Origin: a virus
Direction: 5' to 3' (one strand)
Virus record (IMG/VR): IMGVR_UViG_3300022868_000053
Location: 1 to 38,426 of that record
Length of the DNA: 38,426 nucleotides
Shown here: positions 29,929-37,303 of the stretch, in pieces
Layout: the number at the start of each line of letters is the position of its first letter
How positions within the stretch are numbered: position 1 is the first letter of the stretch
Made by a program: the position numbers and the translations under genes
Notes under the pieces: model-generated
Database searches by the model: none
Seen by the model: only the letters and a program-made list of their open reading frames with translations
What the model was told of the DNA's origin: nothing

Positions 29929-32154
29929 ATGGACATCAAAACAATTCACGAAGACATCCAGGCGCAATGGTTCTCGTTTGAATCGGTTATGCAGATCCTC
30001 GGCGTCAGCAAACGCACAGCACGCACCGAGGTCGCGAAAGTCAATCCACGGCTGATCCGCTATAACCATAACAAGAGCGAGTCGGGCGGACGCCCTGAGC
30101 ACATGTATCACTACACCGGACTAGCGGCACTCGACTCGTATTACCGCACCCATGTCACAGAATCCATAGATGAGCAGATTGCCGAGGCAGCAAAAGGCGG
30201 CATGCCGCCCGACGATCTGGCTCGGGCGCAACTGCGCCTCACCTGCGTAAAGGAATACCAGGCGCGTTGCAAAGGCATGCCCCGGGGCGAAGCCCTGCTC
30301 ATCACAGCCAACGACTGGACAAAGCGCCCGCGAGAACGCACAGCCAACATTGACGAGCGCCGCAGACGCGACAAGCGCAAGCATACCGTCATCATCACAC
30401 TGGGATCTGTATCCCCCAGCTCCATACAGCACTGGGATAAGCTGTACAAGAAAGGCAAGACCGTCAAAGCGCTTCTGCTCTCCAAGAAGGGAAGAGTCGG
30501 GCGCAAGGGCACTGAGATCGAAGACGCCCTGCTACGGTATGTTCTGGCGAACTCGGTATCAACTGCCCGCGCAGACGTCACCAAGGCAGTGGCCTATGCC
30601 CGCAAAACATGGCCGGACGGAGAGGTGCCTGACATCTCCATCCGCACATGGCAGCGCCGCATCGCCGCGCTCAACCCCGGCAAGGATGCAGCCACTCTTG
30701 GCAAGAAGGGCGTCGCCGCATACGAGAACGAGTGCAGCCCGAATGTCGAGATGGACTATTCGCTCCTGGCCTACAACGATCTCTGGCAGCTTGACGACGT
30801 CATTATGGACTTCTACGCGCACCGGGAATCCAACCCCGAGGAACTCTGCCGCCCATACCTCTATGCTGTGATGCGCGTGGCCACCAGAGAGTGGATAGGA
30901 TACGTCATCAGCGAGAAGCCGATCACCCAGCGGCAGGTCGGTGGATTGCTGGCGCATTGTTTCTCTGCTCCCGAAGGCGGACTGCCAAAACATGTCACCT
31001 TCGAACGCGGCTCCGTAGCGCTGAACGATTCTCTGGCAGAAACACTCGACAATCTCGGCGTGGGCTGGCACCGCGCCAGCATCGACGGCGGGCGCACCTG
31101 GAGCGGCGCAATCCCAGACGGCAGCAAAGGCCACTCCCGAGCCAAGGCCGTACTGGAAAGCAACAACCGCCGCCTCCACAACATCCTCTGGAACATGGCG
31201 GGGCAGATTGGAATCGAAGAGCGCCACTCAGCGCCCGGCAACACCGAGGCCATAAAGAGCGAAAGCATCAAGCGCGTCCAGAACGGAGACGCAACCCTCC
31301 TGCCATTATGGGAGAATGCCCGCACCTTCATCGACACGGCCATCCAGGAGCACAACACCACGCCGCACTCTGGGCTGCCGCGAGTCTGGGATACCGAGAC
31401 GCGTTGCCACCGCCACGCCACACCGGCAGAGTACGCCGCAGAGCTTGCCAAACAGGAGAAGCAGCTGCGCATCATGGACCCCTACATGACCCCGGCATTC
31501 TACGCCGAGGGCCGCATGGTCCCTGTCACGAAGAACGGCATCAAGGTCGGGATCGACCGGAAGACAAAACAAACCCGCTCATACGGCCGCTTTGACGACG
31601 ACCTCCACGCAAGGAACGGAACAAAGGTCACCTGCTACGTCCTCGACGACTATCCACAGCACTGCTACGTCGCAGAACTGGGGCGCACCGTTGAGCTCTA
31701 TGAGAAGCAAGACCCTCGCGTGAGCGGCGACCAGTACGGCAAGAAGCGCCATATCGACAAACAGAACAAGGCGAACTTTGAAGACCTCATGGCCAGCAGC
31801 GCCCGCTATGAGCAGGAATTCATCGAGCAGCACATTGCAACAGCAGCAGCGGCGAACGTCGACGAGTCAAAGATCATCTCCGTCACCAGCGAGGTGCTGC
31901 GCCAGAGAGTAGCCACCGTCACCCAGGCGAACATGAAGCAGCAGGTCGAGGAGGCAGAGATACAAGAGCGCACCGCCATGCCATCCGGCGAGGACAAGCC
32001 GGACGCACAGGCCGCCCCCGTGCGCCGCAAGCGCAAATCCATCAACGACCTGCCAGAGATCAACCCGCTCTCAGATGTAGCGTTGGCCGTCTCGGCCAAT
32101 AACGACGATGACGCGGACGAACTCGGCCCCGAAGAAATGGAGAAATCAGCATGA
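29929..32154 (+). CDS. MuA-type DDE transposase
   Basis: A 741-residue protein. Residues 1-60 hold a helix-turn-helix for end binding (FESVMQILGVSKRTARTEVA). The catalytic core has Asp289 in WQLDDVIMDF, Glu359 in HVTFERGS and Glu410 in RAKAVLESNN, giving a D-E-E triad in place of the usual D-D-E, with spacings like MuA. The C-terminal part (about 640-741) is charged and Ala-rich and would contact MuB. The ATG at 29929 has AAGGAAGG 8 bases upstream; an earlier TTG at 29890 is less likely. It is expected to act at the G[AC]CA[AG]AATAAA sites of both ends. Confidence 0.9.
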   Translation: MDIKTIHEDIQAQWFSFESVMQILGVSKRTARTEVAKVNPRLIRYNHNKSESGGRPEHMYHYTGLAALDSYYRTHVTESIDEQIAEAAKGGMPPDDLARAQLRLTCVKEYQARCKGMPRGEALLITANDWTKRPRERTANIDERRRRDKRKHTVIITLGSVSPSSIQHWDKLYKKGKTVKALLLSKKGRVGRKGTEIEDALLRYVLANSVSTARADVTKAVAYARKTWPDGEVPDISIRTWQRRIAALNPGKDAATLGKKGVAAYENECSPNVEMDYSLLAYNDLWQLDDVIMDFYAHRESNPEELCRPYLYAVMRVATREWIGYVISEKPITQRQVGGLLAHCFSAPEGGLPKHVTFERGSVALNDSLAETLDNLGVGWHRASIDGGRTWSGAIPDGSKGHSRAKAVLESNNRRLHNILWNMAGQIGIEERHSAPGNTEAIKSESIKRVQNGDATLLPLWENARTFIDTAIQEHNTTPHSGLPRVWDTETRCHRHATPAEYAAELAKQEKQLRIMDPYMTPAFYAEGRMVPVTKNGIKVGIDRKTKQTRSYGRFDDDLHARNGTKVTCYVLDDYPQHCYVAELGRTVELYEKQDPRVSGDQYGKKRHIDKQNKANFEDLMASSARYEQEFIEQHIATAAAANVDESKIISVTSEVLRQRVATVTQANMKQQVEEAEIQERTAMPSGEDKPDAQAAPVRRKRKSINDLPEINPLSDVALAVSANNDDDADELGPEEMEKSA

Positions 32155-32387
32155 GCGAAGCAATTCAACTCCTCGGCATATTGATCCTGATCGGCACCTG
32201 CCTGATCGGGGTAATGATCGACTATCGCCGCTTGCAAGAGCAGCGCGAAGAGTCCCGATCGGTATGCAGCGACCGCCACCACCGCGAACCGGAGGCGAGC
32301 GCCTCTTCGTTACCTTCGTTTCCTTCTGTTCAAACCAAACACAACCTGGAGATCACACCATGGCAACTCAACCAGATACTCAAATAA
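32151..32387 (+). CDS. Small membrane protein between transposase and MuB genes
   Basis: A 78-residue protein from an ATGA overlap with the transposase stop. One membrane segment (LLGILILIGTCLIGVMI) is followed by a charged tail. Residues from about 52 onward (SLPSFPSVQTKH) are encoded by dispersed repeat family C and then by the start of the MuB-like gene, which it overlaps by 28 bases. The function is unknown. Confidence 0.55.
   Translation: MSEAIQLLGILILIGTCLIGVMIDYRRLQEQREESRSVCSDRHHREPEASASSLPSFPSVQTKHNLEITPWQLNQILK
32303..32335. repeat. Dispersed repeat family C, copy 3 (reversed)
   Basis: CTTCGTTACCTTCGTTTCCT then TCTGTTCAAA. It has the same sequence type as 22150-22180 and 23269-23299, but lies in the opposite direction relative to the gene it precedes. 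Confidence 0.65.
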
Positions 32388-33478
32388 TCGACCTCTCAAA
32401 AATGCGGGGTGTGGAGCTTTCCGACCGCACCGACATCATGATCAATTCCGCCCTGGCACGGCTCGACCTCACCGACCACGAGCGCGCCTTCTGTCTCGCT
32501 GCCATGAAGGGCGTGCGAGATTACGCGACAGAGAGCGAGTATGGCCTCAAGCGCGTAGCCGACCAGATTGACGGGATGAGCAACGGCGTGCTCTCCCAGA
32601 TGTTCGGCGGCACGTATCCGGGCAACTATATGAAACGCTGCCAGAAGCTGGCAAACTTTCTGGCCGCCCGGGAGACCGCCCGCATCTATGGCCGCATCGA
32701 CAGCTTCGTGCCGACTCGCATCGGCCAGGGGCTTGAGCGACTCCTGGAGCGTACCCGCTACAACCACAGAATTCAGACGCTGCAAAGCCCCGAGCAACTC
32801 GGAAAGACTCGCGTATGCAGAGAATACGTACAGCGAGAAAACTCGCGCACCATCATGGTCACACTGGAGGACAGCGGCACCAGCAACCCGTTCTCCCTCT
32901 TTCTCCGCGATCTTGCAGAAGCCTGTGGCATCAGCACAGACCACAAGCCCATCATGCATATCCGGGGGCTGATCACGCGCTACCTCGACAACATTGATCT
33001 TGTCGTGGTCGACGAATGGCACGCCACAAACGACTGGCCGGATCGCGCCATCAAAGCCCTGCTCGACTTCATCCGCAAAAAGCTCCATGCAGACGGCAAG
33101 CGCGGGGTAATCCTGATCGCCACGAACGACGACATCAACGCCAGTCTGGACGGCTTCCGTGTCCGTACGCGCTACAACATGGGCCAGCTCTACGGGCGCA
33201 TGTGCAACGAGCCCTTCGACATCGACCCCGGAGACATTTCCCTCTCAGATGTACAAGCCCTCGTCGAGCGCTACTACAAGCCCGGAAAGCGCACACTCAA
33301 GAAGCTCCACGAGGTCTCCCTGCGCGAAAACCTCGGTCACTTCGGTTTCCTGCTCGACGTCATGGACCAGGCATGGGCAGACCACGTCATCAACGACCAG
33401 CCCCTCTCCGACCAGCTGGTCGAGGAGCGCCTGGAATCCTCACTCGAAGCAATCGCAGAACGCGAAAACAACAAATAA
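32360..33478 (+). CDS. MuB-type AAA ATPase (transposition target protein)
   Basis: A 372-residue protein. An N-terminal helical domain with HTH-like VADQIDGMSNGVLSQMFGGT (residues 67-86) is followed by Walker A SPEQLGKT (143-150) and Walker B LVVVDEWHA (214-222). The Walker A is of the looser MuB form. The C-terminal helices may contact the transposase. GGAG lies 8 bases before the ATG, and the gene follows the transposase as in Mu. It would choose targets and give target immunity. Confidence 0.88.
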   Translation: MATQPDTQIIDLSKMRGVELSDRTDIMINSALARLDLTDHERAFCLAAMKGVRDYATESEYGLKRVADQIDGMSNGVLSQMFGGTYPGNYMKRCQKLANFLAARETARIYGRIDSFVPTRIGQGLERLLERTRYNHRIQTLQSPEQLGKTRVCREYVQRENSRTIMVTLEDSGTSNPFSLFLRDLAEACGISTDHKPIMHIRGLITRYLDNIDLVVVDEWHATNDWPDRAIKALLDFIRKKLHADGKRGVILIATNDDINASLDGFRVRTRYNMGQLYGRMCNEPFDIDPGDISLSDVQALVERYYKPGKRTLKKLHEVSLRENLGHFGFLLDVMDQAWADHVINDQPLSDQLVEERLESSLEAIAERENNK

Positions 33479-33505
33479 CAACCCAACAAAAAGGAGAACA
33501 CACCA

Positions 33506-34021
33506 ATGGCAACCCGAATCAGTGACATGAGACCCATCGTCAAAGACCTCGACGGCGCGAAAGCCGTCATGGCCAAACTCGCGCAAACCGAGATCGCAAT
33601 AGAACGGCGTACCGCAATGGCAGAGAAACGCATCGCCACAATCAAAGCCAGGCGAGACGCAGACAACGCCGAGGATCTCCAGACCCAGAGCGAACTCAAA
33701 ACAATCCTCGCCACGTTCATCGAGGGCAACCGTCACCTGTTCAAACGCCCCAAGAAGGTCAAGACCGACTGGGGTACCTTCGGGATCCAGAAAGTGACGC
33801 AGGTGGTCATCACCGACAAAGACGCCCTCATCAACGACCTTCTCGATCTCGGATATTTAGAGTGTTTGAAGACTACTCGAAAGATCCTCAAACCCAAGAT
33901 CAAAGACCGTTTGAAGGACAAGCAAACACTGCAAGGCTGCACCCTGCACGAAGGAGACACCGCCACCTACAAAGTCGCAAAAGTCCTCATCGACGAAGCC
34001 AAAGATCAAGGAGTCAAATAA
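33506..34021 (+). CDS. Gam-like host-nuclease inhibitor
   Basis: A 171-residue protein with a long charged helical start (AVMAKLAQTEIAIERRTAMA, EKRIATIKARRDADNAED), then WGTFGIQKVTQVVITDKDAL, matching the Mu Gam (Ku-like) pattern of coiled coil plus a small domain that binds DNA ends. AAGGAG lies 8 bases before the ATG. It follows the MuB gene by 27 bases. The protein would shield transposition intermediates from exonucleases. Confidence 0.82.
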   Translation: MATRISDMRPIVKDLDGAKAVMAKLAQTEIAIERRTAMAEKRIATIKARRDADNAEDLQTQSELKTILATFIEGNRHLFKRPKKVKTDWGTFGIQKVTQVVITDKDALINDLLDLGYLECLKTTRKILKPKIKDRLKDKQTLQGCTLHEGDTATYKVAKVLIDEAKDQGVK

Positions 34022-34023
34022 CC

Positions 34024-34215
34024 ATGGCCCGATCACTCAAACCCATGCCCATCGGCGGAACCGACATTCATATCATCGCAGGCCCCTGGAAAGGCCGCAC
34101 CGCCAAAGTCGACCGCTACCACCAGGGCCGTCTCTACGCCAACGAACAAAGCGGCAAGACCTGGACCACAATCGGCCCCATCAACCCAGAGCACATCGAG
34201 GAGATCAACTCATGA
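34024..34215 (+). CDS. Small KOW-like protein
   Basis: A 63-residue protein, MARSLKPMPIGGTDIHIIAG then PWKGRTAKVDRYHQGRLY. The stretch IIAGPWKGRTAKVDRY resembles a KOW motif, which binds RNA or ribosomal surfaces. AAGGAG lies 11 bases before the ATG. It lies in a run of overlapping small genes after Gam. Confidence 0.6.
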   Translation: MARSLKPMPIGGTDIHIIAGPWKGRTAKVDRYHQGRLYANEQSGKTWTTIGPINPEHIEEINS

Positions 34216-34403
34216 GCCTGCTGACCACCAAAGAGCAATGCGTAATGGACGCCCTCAGCGACGCATGGAACGAGTTCTGCGGACTTCCGTCGCTACACCC
34301 CGACGAGTCCGACGAGCTCAGGGCAATCATTCACGCCGCGCAAACAATCATCATGGCACGTCCGGTCCAGCGCGAAATCAACGAGGAGGAGATCCACTCA
34401 TGA
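34212..34403 (+). CDS. Small early protein of unknown function (63 aa)
   Basis: A 63-residue all-helical protein (TKEQCVMDALSDAWNEFCGL, then RAIIHAAQTIIMARPVQREI). The HP...E...IHA.Q..I.ARP..RE pattern is common in small phage proteins. The start overlaps the previous stop (ATGA), with GAGGAG upstream. I claim no function. Confidence 0.65.
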   Translation: MSLLTTKEQCVMDALSDAWNEFCGLPSLHPDESDELRAIIHAAQTIIMARPVQREINEEEIHS

Positions 34404-34903
34404 GCGCCCCCCGAGGACTGAGCAAACCGCAAAAGATGCTGCTCCATATATATAAGGACGCAGCAAACCTTGACGAGCAGAAATATCGCCAGATCCTGCG
34501 CGACAAAGCCGGGGTCGGTTCAGCGGCCGACCGCCGCTTTGGCCAATGCCAGTTTGATGTCGTCATGGCAGAGCTCGAGCGCGTGCTCTTTGAGCGTGTC
34601 AGCTCGGCCCTCGTGGCCGCACCGACCTCCCACTACATAAAGGACGAGTTCCACTGGCGCGGCAAATGCCCAGCGCAGGGGCACAGCAACGTGCGCCAGC
34701 GCCACGCCATCGAAGAAGTATGGAGCCTGCTTGCCGAGCGCCTGCCACCGGCGTGCGCCACGCAGCACTACCTCCTCGGGCTCATCCGCCAGGCGGCGGG
34801 CCGCCCCGCCATGCCGCACCAGCTCACGCGGCGCGAGGCAGACCTCGTAATCGACGCCCTCAAAAGCCGCCTCTCAACCGCCCTCAAACTCTCAGCCGCA
34901 TAA
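34400..34903 (+). CDS. GemA-like regulatory protein (DUF1018)
   Basis: A 167-residue protein. The N-terminal SKPQKMLLHIYKDAANLDEQ KYRQILRDKAGV and GQCQFDVVMAELERVLFE match GemA/Mor-region proteins of Mu (DUF1018), where GemA alters host gene expression and DNA gyrase-related supercoiling. The C-terminal half (LTRREADLVIDALKSRLS) is also in the family pattern. It starts from an ATGA overlap with GAGGAG upstream. No separate Mor gene is seen after it. Confidence 0.8.
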   Translation: MSAPRGLSKPQKMLLHIYKDAANLDEQKYRQILRDKAGVGSAADRRFGQCQFDVVMAELERVLFERVSSALVAAPTSHYIKDEFHWRGKCPAQGHSNVRQRHAIEEVWSLLAERLPPACATQHYLLGLIRQAAGRPAMPHQLTRREADLVIDALKSRLSTALKLSAA

Positions 34904-34919
34904 CAGAAAGGAACACGCC

Positions 34920-35363
34920 ATGCCCCTAGCGCCCATAGACCAGCCACTGCAGCCCGAGCTCGACTTCTTTGCGAACCCTCCTCCGTCCGTGGCGACGGGC
35001 GACATCCCGGACGAGGTCCTTCGCATCATCGGGCACCTGAGCATCCACACGCGAGAAGGCCATCCCATGAGCGCGCCCCAGCTCGCCACAGACCTGGGCA
35101 TCGGCGACAGCGCCGGGCGGCACGTGCGCGGCCTCATTGCAAACTATCAGGACGCCTTCCCCTTCGTCGTCTGCGCCACAAGCGGCAAAGGATACTTCAT
35201 CACCGAAGACCCCGAGCAGATGGAACACTACGACAAAACCCTCCAGAGCCTCGTCAAATCCATCGCCTGCCGCATCAAATCCTTCCGGGCCAACGCCTCA
35301 CGCTGCGGCTTCGAGCGCATCGACTCCGGCCCGCGCGTCCACTACCAGGAGCGCACCGCATGA
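34920..35363 (+). CDS. Winged-helix-like early protein
   Basis: A 147-residue protein. Residues 30-90 (VLRIIGHLSIHTREGHPMSA, PQLATDLGIGDSAGRHVRGL) form a winged-helix-type pattern and FVVCATSGKGYFITEDPEQM gives the wing. The C-terminal part is a basic helix. AAAGG lies 8 bases before the ATG. As a DNA-binding protein near the end of the early operon it could be the missing middle or late activator, but that is inference. Confidence 0.65.
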   Translation: MPLAPIDQPLQPELDFFANPPPSVATGDIPDEVLRIIGHLSIHTREGHPMSAPQLATDLGIGDSAGRHVRGLIANYQDAFPFVVCATSGKGYFITEDPEQMEHYDKTLQSLVKSIACRIKSFRANASRCGFERIDSGPRVHYQERTA

Positions 35364-35545
35364 GCCGCCCGCCCCGCCGCAAATACTGGACCATCACAGG
35401 CACACTATGGTCCCGCAAACACACAGACGCCTTTTCCCTACTAAAGGACATCAACGAAATCCTTGAACCCCACGGCCTAAAGCTAACAACCCAGGAATGC
35501 CACTACGCTGGCACAGCATACGAAAAGGAGATACCACGCAAATGA
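35360..35545 (+). CDS. Small early protein of unknown function (61 aa)
   Basis: A 61-residue protein from an ATGA overlap (MSRPPRRKYWTITGTLWSRK). A strand-helix-strand layout (WTITGTLWSRK, FSLLKDINEILEPH, KLTTQECHY). The function is unknown. It overlaps the PPK2 gene start by 4 bases. Confidence 0.6.
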   Translation: MSRPPRRKYWTITGTLWSRKHTDAFSLLKDINEILEPHGLKLTTQECHYAGTAYEKEIPRK

Positions 35546-36369
35546 GCAAAACCATCATGACCCAAACCATTAACGGCTGCATCGTCAACCCCGCCAAAAC
35601 CCTCGACCTATCCAAGCGCAACCCGCGCAAAACCTTTGACCTCGGCGACAGAGAAGAAGCCGCAGAAGAACTCGCCACAATCCAGCACCGCCTCATCAAC
35701 CTGCACACGCGCCTCCACGCAGAAGGTAAGCGCAGCCTGCTCGTAGTGCTCCAGGCCATGGACGCCGGAGGCAAAGACGGAACCATCCGAAAAGTCTTCG
35801 GCCCCCTAAACGGCCACTGGCTTGGAGTCACAGACTTCAAAGCCCCCACCGACGCCGAGCTCGCGCGCGACTACCTCTGGCGGATCCACGCCGCCATGCC
35901 CAAGCGCGGAACCATTGGCATCTTCAACCGCAGCCACTACGAAGACGTCCTAATCACGCGTGTTCACGACTGGATCAACGCCCACGAAGCCAACGCCCGC
36001 TACCGCCAGATCAACCAATTCGAGAAACACCTCACCGAAAACGGCGTCACCATCCTCAAGATCCACCTCCAGATCAGCAAAAAGGAGCAGCGGCAACGCT
36101 TTGAAGACCGCATATCAGAGCCCGACAAGCGCTGGAAATTCTCAACTCAGGACGTCGAAGAGCGCAAACACTGGAGCAAATACATGGACGCCTACGAAAT
36201 GGCCCTGCAAAAATGCTCCACCCGGCACGCCCCCTGGTACATCGTCCCCGCCGACCGCAAATGGGCAAGAAACGTCATCATAGCCCGTATCGTTCTCGAC
36301 GCCCTGGAAGCCATGGCCCCCCAGATCCCCGAAGTAAACCTCACCAGCAAACACCGGAGCTTCAAATGA
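35542..36369 (+). CDS. Polyphosphate kinase 2 family protein (PPK2)
   Basis: A 275-residue full-length PPK2 domain. Walker A is DAGGKDGT (residues 74-81), then FGPLNGHWLGVTDFKAPTDA and the lid/Walker B box FNRSHYEDVLITRVH (128-142). RWKFSTQDVEERKHWSKYMD and the C-terminal APWYIVPADRKWARNVII complete the family pattern. The enzyme uses polyphosphate to phosphorylate nucleotides (NDP or NMP depending on class). AAGGAG lies 11 bases before the ATG, which overlaps the previous stop. It is rare in phages in my experience. It may regenerate ATP or GTP for replication and transposition, or deplete host polyphosphate. Confidence 0.9.
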   Translation: MSKTIMTQTINGCIVNPAKTLDLSKRNPRKTFDLGDREEAAEELATIQHRLINLHTRLHAEGKRSLLVVLQAMDAGGKDGTIRKVFGPLNGHWLGVTDFKAPTDAELARDYLWRIHAAMPKRGTIGIFNRSHYEDVLITRVHDWINAHEANARYRQINQFEKHLTENGVTILKIHLQISKKEQRQRFEDRISEPDKRWKFSTQDVEERKHWSKYMDAYEMALQKCSTRHAPWYIVPADRKWARNVIIARIVLDALEAMAPQIPEVNLTSKHRSFK

Positions 36370-36470
36370 GCGACGTTATTCCTTTATTGGTAATGACAGG
36401 CATCCTGTTTATTCCGATTTTCGGAGTATGCATCATTCTAATTGTCGTCAGAATAATTGGAGGCAAGTGA
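36366..36470 (+). CDS. Tiny single-pass membrane protein (34 aa)
   Basis: A 34-residue protein MSDVIPLLVMTGILFIPIFG followed by VCIILIVVRIIGGK, nearly all membrane segment. It starts from an ATGA overlap with the PPK2 stop, and its stop overlaps the next start (TGATG). Such micro-proteins can modulate membrane functions or act as holins, but nothing here proves either. Confidence 0.55.
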   Translation: MSDVIPLLVMTGILFIPIFGVCIILIVVRIIGGK

Positions 36471-36826
36471 TGAGATGCAACAAGCGCCACATCTGCCACA
36501 GCTACTGCGACCAGCACTGCCGAACCGCTGTCTGCTTCGATGCGACTGAAGGCGATGGTTCGCTCCCAGCATTTCAAATGGAAGTAGGCCAGTGGCAGCG
36601 AGAAACATTCCCAGGGTCAAACCCAAAGAGCAAGGTCGACCATCTACGCAAAGAAGTCGAAGAGCTTGCCGAAAGCTACTCCCCAGAAGAAGCGGCAGAC
36701 TGCCTGATCTTGCTTCTGGGCTTTGCCGACCTCAACCACTTCGACCTCTTGAACCATGCCAAGCGCAAAATGCAGATCAACCAAGACATCTTCCAGCGAG
36801 AATTCCAACAGGCACCAGCGCCATGA
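36470..36826 (+). CDS. MazG/DUF550-like nucleotide pyrophosphohydrolase
   Basis: A 118-residue protein. A Cys/His-rich start (CNKRHICHSYCDQHC) precedes a DUF550-type core: FQMEVGQWQRETFP, then LRKEVEELAE and EEAADCLILLLG. This is the EExxE..ExxD metal site of all-alpha NTP pyrophosphatases. It would clear or tune dNTPs. It starts from a TGATG overlap. The N-terminal Cys/His cluster is not part of the usual domain. Confidence 0.78.
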   Translation: MRCNKRHICHSYCDQHCRTAVCFDATEGDGSLPAFQMEVGQWQRETFPGSNPKSKVDHLRKEVEELAESYSPEEAADCLILLLGFADLNHFDLLNHAKRKMQINQDIFQREFQQAPAP

Positions 36827-37137
36827 AACTTAAGATCAACAGAGACCTGTACGAGAAACTCTACCGTTGCAGGAAGTCCATGCGCGAATCAATGAAGTAC
36901 TATGCCACAGTCGCAATCAACAAACACCTGTCAGGCTTCTTGGACGGGGTAGCACATGACGACACGCTCACAGATGCTACCCGAGAAAACTCCACCGTCA
37001 TCACAATCGCCGACACCGATCTGGACCCCCAGACCATCCGCATTGCCCTGGCAAAAGCAGTCGCCTACGCAGAGCCCCTCATCCCGACCCCATTCAAGAC
37101 CGACCTCCGCAAGGATATTGACTACAAAACCAGATGA
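36823..37137 (+). CDS. Early protein of unknown function (104 aa)
   Basis: A 104-residue protein (MKLKINRDLYEKLYRCRKSM) with an N-terminal basic helix and later helices (DPQTIRIALAKAVAYAEPLI). The start is an ATGA overlap. No family is recognised. It closes the tightly packed early gene run. Confidence 0.62.
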   Translation: MKLKINRDLYEKLYRCRKSMRESMKYYATVAINKHLSGFLDGVAHDDTLTDATRENSTVITIADTDLDPQTIRIALAKAVAYAEPLIPTPFKTDLRKDIDYKTR

Positions 37138-37161
37138 ATAACTAACCAACGTTTTACAGAT

Positions 37162-37231
37162 CCGTCGGTAAGCGCCGACGGGCAACCAAGAGGGCTGCCA
37201 CCCTCCCAATGAAGCGGTGAAATGAACACCG
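37162..37231 (+). other. Three consecutive hairpins in a gap before the methylase
   Basis: Stems are CCGTCGG/CCGACGG (37162-37181), GAGGG/CCCTC (37190-37205) and CGGTG/CACCG (37215-37231), all with 6-7 base loops. The whole gap is 166 bases, unusually long for this operon. It may be a structured leader controlling the methylase gene, or a small RNA. There is no T-run, so it is not a plain terminator. Confidence 0.55.
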
Positions 37232-37303
37232 TAACATCCTGCCAAAGACTACCCGCCAGCACGCGGCTAAAAAACGGAGGCAGGCTAACATGGAGACAGG
37301 GAA

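Noticed and set aside
37162-37231. tRNA or riboswitch of a known class
   Set aside because: The three hairpins do not make a cloverleaf, and I could not match a known riboswitch core.
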